Shown here in pieces: positions 10,861 to 21,948 of a stretch of DNA of 64,000 bases. The DNA is taken from positions 119,997,498-120,061,497 of the forward strand of contig JAYESD010000008.1 in the NCBI GenBank assembly GCA_036927565.1, in the 5' to 3' direction. Made by a program: the position numbers and the translations under genes. This DNA comes from Tuctoria greenei. Its lineage: Eukaryota; Streptophyta; Magnoliopsida; Poales; Poaceae. Within the stretch, counting starts at the first letter, position 1, and each line of letters begins with the position of its first letter. Below the pieces are notes generated by a model. That model saw only the letters and a list, made by a program, of their open reading frames with translations. It did no database searches and was not told the origin of the DNA.

Positions 10861-12110
10861 TGTCCACTCACGAGAATGTGTTTGCTATATGTGATGATCA
10901 AGTTTCATCTAAGAACGACTTAGGACATAATAAGCGCAAAAGAAGCAATTTAGATACTTCGTCGAAATTATGGCATTGTCGTTTATGCCATATTTCGAGG
11001 GGGAGGATCGAACAATTAGTATCTCAATCGATTATTCCACACTTAAACTTTTCAGATTATGAGGAATGCATTGATTACATTAAAGGAAAATTCTCTAAAA
11101 CTATTAAGAAAAACACCAAACGTAGCTTGGGAGTCCTAGAAATAATCCACACAGATATTTGTGGACCTTTTCCCATGACATCAGTAGATGGTTATGATTC
11201 CTTCATAACATTTACAAATAACTTTAGTCATTATGGCTATATTTATCCAATCAAGGAGCGATCCGAAACGTTGGATAAGTTTAAGATATTTAAGGCTGGA
11301 GTAGAAAATCAGCACGATGTTATGATTAAAGTAGTAAGGTCTGACCGTGGAGGTGAGTACTACGGTCGACACACCCCTTATGGCCAAGTCCCTGGACCTT
11401 TTGCGAGGTTTTTACAGGAAAATGGTATAGTAGCCCAATATTCTACACCGGGCGAACCTCAGCAGAACGGTGTAGCGGAACGGCGAAACCGTATGCTTAT
11501 GGACATGGTGAGAAGCATGTTAAGCTATTCTACACTACCAGTTAGTTTATGGATGGAGGCCTTAAAGACCGCCATTCACGTACTTAACCGTGTTCCATCT
11601 AAGTCAGTACCTAATACACCGTATGAGATGTGGACGGGACGTAAGCCCTCACTAAACTACCTACATGTGTGGGGATGTCCAGCTAAGGCTAAGATATTCA
11701 ATCCAAACTTACGCAAACTGGATTCTAGAACAATTAGTTGCCATTTTATTGGCTATCCTGAAAAGAGTAAAGAATTTAGGTTCTATTGTCTAGGTAGGCA
11801 TACTAAGTTCATAGAAACACGACATGCCGTATTCTTAGAAGACGCTATGATCAAGGGGAGCACGGTACAATATGAAATAGATATTGAGGAGGAGCGGATT
11901 AGTCTACCCGCTCCGGTGACTCAAGAGCCTTATTTCACCCTACCTGATGTCGTTGTGCCACAGGTGCCTGCCACTAGTGACACAACGCCTGTCGTTGCAC
12001 CTCCATCGGCCACAACAGAAATAAGTGAGGTTCCACCTTCTCAGCCTGTTGAGGATGTGGTCGAACAAGATGAGGTGCAACAACAGCCTCAACCCTTAGA
12101 TGATGTGTAA
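10860..12110 (+). pseudogene. Copia integrase remnant (family B)
   Basis: 416 codons. The zinc region reads LWHCRLCHIS then EECIDYIKGK: the usual second Cys of the CxxC pair is Tyr, so zinc binding is probably lost. The core keeps D (IHTDICGPF), D (RSDRGGEYYG) and E (PQQNGVAERRNR), the DD35E triad. A 20-residue insert with HTPYGQVPGPF lies between GGEYYG and FARFLQE, as in related plant copies (recalled). The frame ends in an acidic, Pro-rich linker at TAA 12108-12110, before RT. Inactive because of the upstream frameshift and the Cys loss. Confidence 0.9.
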
Positions 12111-13764
12111 ATAAGAAGATCACAAAGAGTAAGATGATCGGCAATTCCAAATTATTATCAGTTATACTTAAGTGAAGAAATTCATGTTGAGGATGATCCC
12201 ACCTCTTTCAAAGATGTCATGAGTAGACCTCAGTCATCCGAATGGCGTAAAGCCATGGAAGATGAAATAAGATCTATGAGTGCCAACAAAGTATGAGACT
12301 TAGTAGAGATTCCTAAAGGAGCCAAAACGGTAGGCTGTAAATGGGTCTACAATATTAAGCGTGACTCCAAAGGGAAGATCGAAAAGTATAAGGCTAGGCT
12401 TGTGGCTAAGGGATTCACGCAATGGGAAGGTATTGATTATAACGAGACCTTCTCTCCTGTGTCATCTAAGGATTCGTTTCGAATCATCATGGCATTAGTA
12501 GCACATTACGACTTAGAATTGCATCAAATGGATGTAAAGACGGCGTTCCTCAATAGGGATCTTTATGAGGACGTCTACATGGCTCAACCAAAGGGTTTTC
12601 TCATTGAGGGTAAGGAACATATGGGATGCCACTTGAAGAAGTCTATTTATGGACTTAAGCAAGCTTCAAGGCAATGGTACCTAAAGTTCGAAGACGATAA
12701 GAAAGTTTGGGTTTAAGGAGAATGAGGAGGATAACTGTATTTATGCTAAGTTTAAGAATGGGAAATTTATTTTCCTTATACTATACACAGATGACATACT
12801 ACTTGCAAGTAGTGATGTCAACCTACTCTTAGAAACTAAGAAGTGTTTATCCTCAAACTTTGAGATGAAAGATTTGAGTGAGGCTTCCTATGTCCTAGGA
12901 ATTGAGATTCACCGAGATCGAAGAAAGGGGGTATTAGGATTATCTCAGAAGGCATACTTAGAAAGCGTGCTCAGAAAGTACGATATGCAAGGCTGTAAGC
13001 CCTCGCGTGTCCCAATAGTTAAGGGTGACAAATTTTCACAATCGCAATCACCTAAGAATCAGTATGAGGTTGATCAGATGAGAGGAATTTTGTATTCTTC
13101 TACTGTCGAAAGCTTAATGTATGCTCAAACATGTACGCGCCCTGACTTAGCTTTCGTGACTGGGATGCTTGGCAGATATCAAAGTAATCTAGGTTTAGAC
13201 CACTGGAAAACACTTAAGAAGGCTCTAAGATACATTCAGGGTACTAAGAACCTCATGTTAAAGTATAGTAAGTCAGAATCATTAGAAATAGTAGGTTACT
13301 CAGATTCAGATTACGCAGGTTGTGTGGATACTAAGAAATCCACGTTAGGCTATATATTCACTTTTGCGAATGGAGCTATATCTTGGAGAAGCTCCAAGCA
13401 AGTCATAATTGCATCGTCCATAATTTATGCTGAGTTCATAGCTTGTTATGAGGCCACTGGATAGGCATCTTGACTTAAGAAATTTGTTCTCGGTCTAAGA
13501 GTGATAGACAACATTCATAAACCACTTAAGTTATACTCCGATAATGAGCCAGCAGTGACATACTCTCACAACAACAAGTCGAGTGGTGCTGCCAAATACA
13601 TCGACATTAAGTATTATTTTGTAAAGGAGAGAATCCAGGATAATTCAATTAGTCTCGAGCATATAAGAACTAATCAAATTGTTGCGGATTCGCTAAACAA
13701 GGGTCTCCCTCCCAATGTGTTCAGAGAACACGTAGCCGGCATGGAATTAGGGGAGAGCCTGTGA
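12111..13764 (+). pseudogene. Copia reverse transcriptase / RNase H remnant (family B)
   Basis: RT blocks appear in order: EWRKAMEDEIRSM, a TGA near 12294 (usual Trp), VGCKWVYNIKRDSKGK, VKTAFLNRDLYEDVYM, YGLKQASRQWYLKF. A frameshift near 12700 follows, then LYTDDILLASS: the catalytic YVDD is YTDD. RNase H follows (YSDSDYAGCVDTKKST, SSIIYAEFIA), with a TAG and a TGA between 13460 and 13475, then SDNEPAV and the C-terminal ADSLNKGLP block ending at 13764. RT and RNase H would make cDNA from the RNA; this copy is dead several times over. Confidence 0.9.
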
Positions 13765-13977
13765 AACAAATCCTGGATACTAAGGGAACACTTAAGCATA
13801 AGGTTATTTCTAATTGTGAGACATATTGTGGTCTTCGAGTCAAATAGTACGTAAATGGCTGCTTCTGATGCGTCGTGCTCCTTATGTCAAAGCAAGAAGA
13901 AATATACATAGGTTTAGTTATTTAGAATAAGAATAAGTTAAGTAAGAAATAAATTATCCAGTGATCAAGGGGGAGAA

Positions 13978-14518
13978 TGTTAGGAGTGATCCCGATACAA
14001 CCGGGTACCCCATAAGGGTCTCCCGTTAGAAACGGGCGTGGGGCAACAACCCACGCCGAACCCCTCAGCCGCGCGATACTCCCGAGGAGGGCGTAACAGA
14101 CTCATTCGGTTGCGCCCCCCCACCTGGTACGAGCTTTATAAATCCCAGGGGGACCTCAGGGCGTGGACACCTAGTGCGCACACGTTCCCAGAGGCCCCCG
14201 CCAAACCAATCCGATCTTACGTCGCCGCCGTCCACCTACGCACGTCGGTACTGCACCGACACCTTGTCTCCATCGGCAAGCACTCGATCCCAATGGCATC
14301 TAGTGCTCCCTCTGAAGGTAACCCTCACCTCTCTCTCATCCTAATTCTCTATGCCTCATCTGTGATCTGTTATGTCTCCATGATTCATTACATGATTATC
14401 AGCATAAGTTATTAGATTGACTGTCTATTCATGCTTTAGTGTGTCTGTTAGAATCAGATTAGTCCTAAGTGATCCTAATTAGGCATTGCTGGTGTTGATC
14501 GTGCGCTAAGTTGTAACA
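13978..14518 (+). repeat. 3' LTR of copia family B
   Basis: 541 bp, TGTTAGGAGTG...AAGTTGTAACA, directly after the PPT GGGGGAGAA and followed by the TSD GATTG. It differs from the 5' LTR by scattered substitutions and small indels, for example around 14100 and 14500. Confidence 0.95.
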
Positions 14519-14751
14519 GATTGCAGCTCGACCGCTGCCAGATCGTTCTGTTTTGTGTAAGCCCGTGCTTACTCGGTGTGCGACCACACTGCCGGGTCTA
14601 GGTGAATAGAAAAACGCGTTGCCTTCGTCGTGAATTCTTGTAACATTACACTATATACGCAACTGGCAATTTGCCCGACATAATCGTTTGCTTCTTCCAA
14701 TCCCTGTTTCCACAGATCAAACAGAAGAACAAAGCAGAATAAGCCATCATC

Positions 14752-15451
14752 ATGCCGGTCACCGAAGACGACACTCCAGCTATGATATCGGACCACACCG
14801 CCCATCCGGCGCACGAGCTGAACCGGGTGGCCAACGACGGCCTGTTCTTCTTGTGCGGCGGCTGCAAGGAGCCCGGCTCCGGCACCAGGTACACGAGCGA
14901 ACGAGCTATGCAACTTCGACCTCCACACGTGCTGCGCCGTCGCGCCGGACACCCTGACGCTCCCGCTGTTCGGTGACCGCGTGTTCATGTTCCTCCTAGA
15001 GCCCCCAGAAGCCACCACCACCGGAGAAATCAAGGGCGGCGGCAAGCGCAGCAGGGTCTGCGTCGCCTGCGGCGAGGACTTGCGCGGTTTCGTCTACCAC
15101 TGCTTCGATGACGATGATGGCATCGACCTTCACCCGTGCTGTGCGCGCATGCTGGAGGGCGTCTTTTCGCTCGGCAAAGAGACATCGCCGCGTCCGCGGG
15201 ATATGTCCGACGGTGATGGACATGGACGCAATCCAGAAATCCGCAGCCCCGCCGCGGCACGTCACCGCCAATGGGCGGGAGTGGGAAGGCAGGCGAGCGG
15301 GCGAGATCCCCCGACGGAGAACATCCAGCGGATCAGTCGGGTTTCTGAACTCCGTCAGGAGGCGTCGCGCTCCGGCAACGTGTCCGACAACAGCAACCGC
15401 GGGCGGAAGCACCGAGCCCCCGCTGCACGTCATCGTTGGTGGAAACGTTAG
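14752..15451 (+). pseudogene. DC1 (Cys/His-rich C1-like) domain protein, frameshifted
   Basis: This is the only host-type gene I recognise. ATG 14752 (context ATCATCATGCC) opens with HPAHELN, then LFFLCGGCKEPGSG, the first zinc-ligand pair of a plant DC1 repeat. Near 14905 one extra base (GCTATGC) moves the conserved CNFDLHTCCA to the next frame. That frame continues through VFMFLLEPPE and a second repeat, VCVACGEDLRGFVYHCFDD then IDLHPCCARM (about 15055-15160), to a stop at 15449. After about 15190 the resemblance to DC1 proteins ends. DC1 domains bind zinc and possibly lipids or proteins; many plant DC1 proteins respond to stress. The GC-rich coding sequence fits a grass gene. A copia element sits 234 bp upstream. 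Confidence 0.7.
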
Positions 15452-15980
15452 CTGCAGCCTGCAGCACCCGTGCCGTGCGTGGTGAGCCCGGCCATATGGA
15501 CCGAGCCCAGTGGACCTCGTGGGCCGTAATGGGCCTGACCATGTTCTTCAACAATAAGATGTCTGTTATTTCCTGCGTCCAAGTTTTGAGTTGAGAACAG
15601 TAGGTATGAGTTTAACATTGTAGATAGGTTCGATTTGTTATTTCTAAATGCATTTAATTGGAATCTTATGTATCAAATATTTTTTCTAGGTCCATTTTGT
15701 TACAATCTTCCATTGCCTCCTGAGTATCCGGCTCACAATACTTGTCCACGAAAAATGGCTTCTCTTGTTCTAAGAAACAAGCAAAATATGCCTTTTAGAG
15801 GAATACTAAATGTGCACGTCCCGAGACTGTATTTTGATATTGATATGGAATTTAATTTTCTCAGCCCATACACAACGGGGTGCCACTACAGGATGACAGT
15901 GCACCAAAGGCCTTCTCTTAAAGGCAATCAAATCGCATTCGATAAACAAGTACTCCCTCCTTACCATTAGAAGTTTATTT
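15452..15980. other. Intergenic, one unrecognised open frame
   Basis: A 111-codon plus-strand open frame (15635-15970) includes PFCYNLPLPPEYPAHNTCPRK and ends VLPPYH. I recognise no domain. It follows a polypyrimidine-AG (TTTTTTCTAG at about 15690), so it could be an exon remnant starting there, but nothing else supports it. Confidence 0.25.
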
Positions 15981-16115
15981 CTGATACTACAGGACTGCTA
16001 ATAATTTACAACGGTCAAAAGCCAAATAATTTTTGTACGACGGTTTAGACTTATTTACGATGGTTTTTGATCAGCGTAAATAATGCTCGTAAATAAGAAT
16101 ACTTACAACGGTCAT
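15981..16115. repeat. CACTA-like subterminal repeats, left part
   Basis: TACTACAGGACTGC (about 15985) resembles the CACTACAGG-type CACTA terminus. It is followed by short repeats of TTTACGAtGG/CCGTnGTAAAT type: ATTTACAACGG, GTACGACGG, TTATTTACGATGG, GTAAATAATGC, GTAAATAAG, TTACAACGG. The array is interrupted at 16116 by the copia element and resumes at 21949, past the 5-bp duplication GTCAT. The opposite terminus was not found, so this is probably a fragment. Confidence 0.5.
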
Positions 16116-16426
16116 TGTTGGAATATGATCCAAATTCTGATCTCGCTGGGGACGCATAGGGGATGTGAGAGGTGGAGTCCTCCCACATTACGAGTCATAT
16201 TTATTTTGAGGGATTTATTTCCTTTTGTAAGTCACCCCTATAAATACATCTTGTAGGCTGTTGAGGGAGAAGAAGAGAGAGGAGACCCTCATTGTAATCC
16301 CTATTGTAAAACTCTCATCATATAGTGAAGATCGCCGGTCGGCGCCCGTGGTTTTTTTCCGCAAGGGTTTTCCACGTAAAATCTGTTTCTCGTGTTCGAT
16401 CTTGTTTACGCATTAATTTGCTAACA
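16116..16426 (+). repeat. 5' LTR of family A copy 2
   Basis: TGTTGGAATATGATCC...TTTGCTAACA, 311 bp. The TATA box TATAAATA is at 16239-16246, so U3 is short (about 120 bp) and transcription should begin near 16270. Followed directly by AG and the PBS. Confidence 0.96.
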
Positions 16427-17029
16427 AGTGGTATCAGAGCCAGACACGAGATTGATTAAAAAATTAGGGTTTATTTCCTATTCGAGCGCCGCCGCCAGCG
16501 ATTAAATCCTTTCGTCCGCCGCCGCGAGCGATTGGATCTCTTCGACATCTCGTTCAGAGCTGTCTCAACTACAACGCTACGAGCCGATCTTCAATGCCTC
16601 TGCCGCAAACTGCTGTCGCTCGGCTGACTGGCAGCACCTAGGCGGTTCCGTCACGTGGCGTGCTGGGGTTGTTCTCTTGCGTTGGCCAAGCCCCGGCGCC
16701 GGTCTTGGCATCTCCGGGCCCCGTGCCCAAGTCTGCTATTTTGTGATCGTGCTTAAGTCTCAAGGATCGAGGTCTCCTCGTGATTCAACCGTGCTGGACT
16801 TTGTTGTTTTTTTTTGTGTGGCTCTTGCATCAAGGCTACTGCTCCTACAAGGATCGAGGCTAGCTACAGATTGCCTCACGTGAAGGTTCCAGGAAGAGTA
16901 AAGTGGTGACATTGCTACACCGTACAAGGTGTTATACCGGCCTATTGATTTTTGGTCTTTTGGTCTTTTTTGCTCCTACGAAAGTGTACAAGGTGTTTTG
17001 CAGATTAATTGCTGCTGATTTTCTTTCAT
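16427..17029 (+). other. Leader with primer-binding site (family A copy 2)
   Basis: PBS TGGTATCAGAGC at 16429-16440, two bases after the LTR, perfect for plant initiator-Met tRNA. The rest is an untranslated leader of about 590 bp; no separate gene is supported. Confidence 0.9.
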
Positions 17030-18595
17030 ATGGCTTCTCTCAAATATGATATTCCGTTGTTAGACCGTGATACACGGTTCACTCTATGGCAAGTCAAGAT
17101 GCGGACAATATTAGCGCACACCGATTTAGATGATGCGCTTGATGGTTTCTTCAAGAAGCAAGAAACTTGGACCGACGATGAAAAGCGTCGTGACCGTAAG
17201 GCTCTTTCACAAATTCATCTTCATTTATCTAATAATATTTTGCAAGATGTTTTGGAACAGAAAACCGCTGCTGCTTTATGGCTCAAACTGGAATCGATCT
17301 GCATGTCTAAGGATCTTACCAGCAAGATGCATTTGAAGATGAAATTGTTTACTCACAAGTTGCAAAAGGGTGGTTCAATGTCTTCTCATGTTCAAGTCTT
17401 CAAGGAGATTATTTCGGACCTAGCGTCCGTAGAGGTAAAATATGATGATGAGGATTTAGCTCTTATGCTCTTATGTTCGTTGCTGTCGTCTTATTCAAAT
17501 TTCAGAGACACTATATTATACAGTCATGATACTCTTACTGTTCAAGAGATTTATGATGCTTTGCATGCTAAAGAAAAGATGAAACAAATTGTGTCTGCTG
17601 ATTCTACTGCCAGTTCCGATGGAGAAGGTTTGTTTGTTCGTGGTAGAACAGAGAAGAAATCAAATAAAAATTCGAGTGGTCGGAAACACCGCTCTAAATC
17701 CAAAGGTAAAGATAAGTTCTGTAGATATTGCAAGCGTGATAATCATGATATCTCTGAATGTTACAAGCTGCAGAATAAAGAAAAGAGAAAGGCTACTCAA
17801 AAGTCTACAAATAAATCCAATGATGATGGTAGTGCTTCTATTGTCTCTTCCGATGGCAGTTCTAATGGTGATGTTCTCGTTGCTTTTGCTGGATGTGCTA
17901 AAATTAATGATGAATGGGTTCTTGATTCTGCCTGCACATTTCATATTTGCATTAATAGAGATTGGTTCTCCACTTATGAATCTGTCCAGGGTGGAGGTTC
18001 CGTTTTGATGGGTGATAACACATCTCGCAAGGTTGTAGGCATTGGATCCGTTCAAATTAAGATGTCTGATGGTATTGTCAGGACATTGAAAGATGTGAGG
18101 CATGTTCCAACTATGAAGAGAAATCTTATTTCTTTGAGTACTCTTGATCTCAAAGGTTATATGTATTCTGCTGAAGGTGGAGTTATGAAGGTAACTAAAG
18201 GCTCTCTTGTTGTTATGAAAGGTGACTTCTTAAAATCAAATTTATATATTCTACAAGGCGTTACTATTACCGGTAATGTTGCTATTTCTTCTAAGTCACC
18301 TGATTCTGATGCTACAAGTTTATGGCATATGCGTCTTGGTCATATGAGTGAACTTGGTTTATCAATTCTGAGCAAGAGAGGTCTTCTTGATGGGCACAAC
18401 ATCAGTAAATTGGACTTTTGTGAGCATTGTGTGTTTGGCAAACACAAGAGGGTGAAATTCAATACTTCGGTTCATACAGCTGAAGGTATTCTTGATTATG
18501 TGCATTCTGATTTATGGGGACCATCTCGTAATACATCTATTGGAGGTGCTCGTTTTATGTTGACTATTATTGATGATTATTCGAGAAAGGTATGA
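17030..18595 (+). pseudogene. Copia gag-protease-integrase N-terminus (family A copy 2)
   Basis: ATG 17030 is chosen because it matches the gag start of the sister copy; an in-frame ATG at 17009 is likely leader. Capsid (TRFTLWQVKMRTIL) is followed by the zinc knuckle CRYCKRDNHDISEC (17719-17760), protease VLDSACTFHIC (about 17920), then the integrase zinc region (LWHMRLGHMSELG, CEHC) and first catalytic Asp in HSDLWGP. The frame is closed by TGA at 18593-18595, where the sister copy has TGG (Trp). Unlike the sister copy, gag and protease are otherwise intact, so capsid and protease could still be made. Confidence 0.92.
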
Positions 18596-19342
18596 CCTTA
18601 TTTCTTAAAGCATAAATCAGAAGCATTTTCTGCATTTAAAGAGTGGAAGACTATGGTGGAGAATCAAACTGAGAAAAAGGTGAAGGTTCTTCGTACTGAT
18701 AATGGGATGGAATTTTGTTCTAATGAATTTAATTCTTATTGTAAGTCTCATGGCATTGTGAGACATCGCACCGTTGCTCACAAACCTCAGCATAACGGTG
18801 TGGCCGAGCGTATGAACAGACCTATCATCTCCAAGGCCCGTTGCATGTTGTCTAATGCTGGTCTTAACAGACGGTTTTGGGCTGAGGCTGCTTCCACTGC
18901 TTGTTATCTTTTTAATCGTTCTCCCTCTATTGCCATTGATAAAAAGACTCCAATTGAGGTATGGTCTGGTTCTCCAGTTAATTATTCTGAGTTAAGGATA
19001 TTTGGTTGTCCTGCTTATGCTCATGTTGATAATGGAAAATTAGAGCCTAGAGCTATTAAGTGCATTTTTCTTGGTTATGGTTCTGGTGTTAAAGGTTATG
19101 AATTGTGGGATCCTGAATCAAAGAAAGTTATAACTAGCAGAAGTGTTGTCTTTAATGAATATGCTATGACCACTAATACTATAGATACTAATGCTGCTGT
19201 TCAGAGTTCTCAAACCTCAAGTGTGCAGGTGGAGCATTTAATTGATTCAGCACATACACCAGATAATGATGACTCAGATGCACTTATTGATGATAATTCA
19301 TCTGTTATCCCACATTCTCCTGTTGTGCAGCCTCCACAATAG
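18596..19342 (+). pseudogene. Copia integrase core (family A copy 2)
   Basis: Continues the same frame after the TGA. It keeps the second and third catalytic residues (LRTDNGMEF, then HNGVAERMNR) and the downstream block FWAEAASTACYLFNRSPS. It ends at TAG 19340-19342 within PPQ-stop-SIAVD, exactly where the minus-strand sister copy also has TAG. Integrase would insert cDNA into host DNA; here both ends of the domain are cut by stops. Confidence 0.9.
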
Positions 19343-21535
19343 TCTATTGCAGTTGACAGGTCTAGGAGACCTCATATTCGACCCAAGAGGTTAATTGAAG
19401 AATGCAACATTGTTGCTTATGCTTTGAGTTGTGCAGAAGATGTTGAAGGTAGTATTGAACCTTCTAATTATTCTGAGGCTATTACTTCTTCGGACTGCAA
19501 TAATTGGGTTGCCGCTATGCAAGATGAGATGGAGTCACTTGAAAAGAATGGTACTTGGGATTTAGTGCCATTGCCTAAAGAGAAGAAACCTGTTCGTTGT
19601 AAGTGGATTTTCAAGAAGAAAGAGCCTATTTCTCCTAATGAGATTGTTAGGTATAAAGCAAGTTTGGTTGCTAAAGGTTATAGTCAGATTGCAGGTATTG
19701 ACTATAATGATGTCTTTTCTCCTGTTGTGAAGCATAGCTCTATTCGCAGTTTACTCAGTATTGTTGCTATGCATGATTATGAGTTGGAACAACTCGATGT
19801 TAAAACTGTATTCTTACATGGAGAATTAGATGAAGATCTTTTCTTTATTCTGCAGCTTGTAACATTCATATATATCATGAGGTCTAGGAGACCTCATATT
19901 CGACCCAAGAGGTTAATTGAGGAATACAACATTGTTGCTTATGCTTTGAGTTGTGCAGAAGATGTTGAAGGTAGTGTTGAACCTTCTAATTATTATGAGG
20001 CTATTACTTCTTTGGACTGCAATAATTGGGTTGCCGCTATGCAAGATGAGATGGAGTCACTTGAAAAGAATGGTACTTGGGATTTAGTGCCATTGCCTAA
20101 AGAGAAGAAACCTGTTCGTTGTAAGTGGATTTTCAAGAAGAAAGTGCCTATTTCTCCTAATGAGACTGTTAGGTATAAAGCAAGGTTGGTTGCTAAAGGT
20201 TATAGTCAGATTGCAGGTATTGACTATAATGATGTCTTTTCTCCTGTTGTGAAGCATAGCTCTATTCGCAGTTTACTCAGTATTGTTGCTATGCATGATT
20301 ATGAGTTGGAACAACTCTATGTTAAAACTGCATTCTTACATGGAGAATTAGATGAAGATATTTATATGGTTCAACCTGAAGGTTTTATTGTTCAAGGCTC
20401 GGAACATCTTGCCTGTAAGTTGAAGAAATCTCTTTATGGCTTGAAGCAATCTCCTAGACAGTGGTATAAGAGGTTTGACTCTTTTATGCTCTCTCAAAAC
20501 TTTAAGCGGTCATCTTATGATAGCTGTGTTTATTTGAAGACTATTGATAATTCAGCTATTTATTTACTTCTCTATGTCGATGATATGTCGATTGCTGCAA
20601 AAGATAAGTCAGAAATAGCCAAATTAAAAGCTCAATTGAGTAGTGAATTTGAGATGAAGGATTTGGGTGCAGCAAAGAAAATTCTTGGCATGGAGATTAT
20701 CAGAGAGAGACAAGCTGGCAAGTTATATGTTAGTCAGCAAAGTTATATTGAAAAGGTCCTTCATCGTTTCAATATGCATGATGCTAAACCAGTGAGTACT
20801 CCATTAGCTCCACATTTCAGATTATCTTCAGCTTTATGTCCTGAGTCAGATTATGATATTGAGTACATGTCTAGAGTTCCGTATACTAGCGCAGTTGGAT
20901 CTCTTATGTATGCTATGGTTTGCTCTCGTCCTGATTTGTCATATGCATTAAGTGTTGTCAGTAGATACATGGCTAATCCTGGTAGAGAGCACTGGAAAGC
21001 AGTTCAATGGATTTTGAGATACGTGCGGGGTACTTCTAATGCTTGTTTGTAGTTTGGAAAATCTGGAGATGGACTTGTTGGTTATGTTGACTCAGATTAT
21101 GCTGGTGATTTGGACAAACGGAAGTCTCTCACAGGTTTTGTTTTCACCATTGGTGGTTGTGCTGTTAGTTGGAAAGCTTGTTTGCAGTCTACTGTTGCTT
21201 TATCAACTACAAAAGCTGAATATATGGCTATTTCTGAAGCTTTTAAAGAAGCTATTTGGCTTAGAGGTTTATATTCTGAGCTTTGTGGAGATGATTCTTG
21301 CACTACTATATTCTGTGATAGCCAGAGTGCTATTCACCTTACCAAAGATCAAATGTTTCATGAGAGAACGAAACATATTGATGTCAGATATCACTTTATT
21401 CGAGATGTTATGGCTCATGGTGATATTAAAGTGTGCAAGATCAGTACTCATTATAATCCTGCTGATATGATGACAAAGCCAGTTTCTACTAACAAGTTTG
21501 AGCTATGGTCAAGCTTGGTTGGCATTACAGTTTGA
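19343..21535 (+). pseudogene. Copia RT / RNase H with internal RT duplication (family A copy 2)
   Basis: The frame continues from integrase. The segment from the RSRRPHIRPKRL block through LHGELDED occurs twice (19359-19837 and 19881-20359), joined by a 43-nt filler; the added 522 nt keep the frame. The second copy runs on into a complete palm: GLKQSPRQWYKRF, LLLYVDDMSIAAK (catalytic YVDD present), MEIIRERQ, then the RT-RNase H linker. TAG 21050 replaces the Gln codon of the sister copy (CLQFGK). RNase H follows (DSDYAGDLDKRKSLTG, STTKAEYMAISE, FCDSQSAIHL) to TGA 21533. The protein would have a partial extra RT N-terminus; activity is unlikely. Confidence 0.92.
19359..20359 (+). repeat. 479-bp direct duplication in RT with 43-nt inverted gag filler
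   Basis: 19359-19837 and 19881-20359 are each exactly 479 bp and differ at about ten positions. The filler 19838-19880 (CTTTTCTTTATTCTGCAG...ATCATGA) is the reverse complement of gag bases 17743-17785 of the same element, with two mismatches. 479 + 43 = 522 = 3 x 174, so the reading frame survives. The sister copy at 531-4891 has a single copy. Confidence 0.93.
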
Positions 21536-21637
21536 GTCCTAGTGACTTATTGGCGCGCGGTGTTATTTATTATTGAAGGGAGTTGATTGATGATCCTTTC
21601 ATTGGCTACAAGTTGGAATTTGTCTCAAGGTGGAGTT
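21536..21637 (+). other. 3' untranslated region and polypurine tract (family A copy 2)
   Basis: About 100 bp between the RNase H stop and the 3' LTR. The purine-rich AAGGTGGAGTT next to the LTR is the likely plus-strand primer, though it is interrupted by pyrimidines. Confidence 0.75.
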
Positions 21638-21948
21638 TGTTGGAATATGATCCAAATTCTGATCTCGCTGGGGACGCCTAGGGGATGTGAGAGGTGGAGT
21701 CCTCCCACGTTACGAGTCATATTTATTTTGAGGGATTTATTTCCTTTTGTAAGCCACCCCTATAAATACATCTTGTAGGCTCTTGAGGGAGAAGAAGAGA
21801 GAGGAGACCCTCATTGTAATCCCCATTGTAAAACTCTCATCATATAGTGAAGATCGCCGGTCGGCGCCCGTGGTTTTTTCCCGCAAGGGTTTTCCACGTA
21901 AAATATGTGTCTCATGTTCGATCTTGTTTACGCATTAATTTGCTAACA
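21638..21948 (+). repeat. 3' LTR of family A copy 2
   Basis: 311 bp, same ends as the 5' LTR, TATA box at about 21761-21768, followed by TSD GTCAT. About 9 substitutions from the 5' LTR, no indel. Confidence 0.96.

Larger units (their letters stand above)
6986..14518 (+). mobile_element. Complete Ty1/copia retrotransposon, family B
   Basis: 7,533 bp with paired LTRs (6986-7528 and 13978-14518), both TGTTA...TAACA, flanked by a perfect 5-bp target duplication GATTG (6981-6985 and 14519-14523). Next to the 5' LTR is TGGCATCAGAGC (7530-7541), a near match to the initiator-Met PBS; next to the 3' LTR is the polypurine tract CAAGGGGGAGAA (13966-13977). Inside are a 2.1-kb leader, gag-protease, integrase, RT and RNase H on the plus strand. 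The LTRs differ at roughly 5% of positions, so it is older than the copy at 16116. At least five stops and two frameshifts make it non-autonomous. Confidence 0.96.
16116..21948 (+). mobile_element. Complete Ty1/copia retrotransposon, family A copy 2
   Basis: 5,833 bp with two 311-bp LTRs and a perfect 5-bp target duplication GTCAT (16111-16115 and 21949-21953). The PBS TGGTATCAGAGC (16429-16440) matches initiator-Met tRNA exactly. Gag, protease, integrase, RT and RNase H lie in one frame from ATG 17030 to TGA 21533, broken by three stops (18593, 19340, 21050). The RT carries a 479-bp duplication. The LTRs differ at about 9 of 311 positions, so this insertion is younger than family B; order of a million years under usual grass rates (inference). 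Confidence 0.97.

Noticed and set aside
15892..15905. CACTACAGGATGACAGTG as a CACTA transposon terminus.
   Set aside because: No subterminal repeats follow directly and no matching opposite end was found; the TACTACAGGACTGC next to the array at about 15985 is a better candidate.
16427..16445. tRNA gene signals at TGGTATCAGAGC sites (also 49588 and 61948).
   Set aside because: These 12-bp matches are primer-binding sites complementary to the 3' end of initiator-Met tRNA; no cloverleaf is present.
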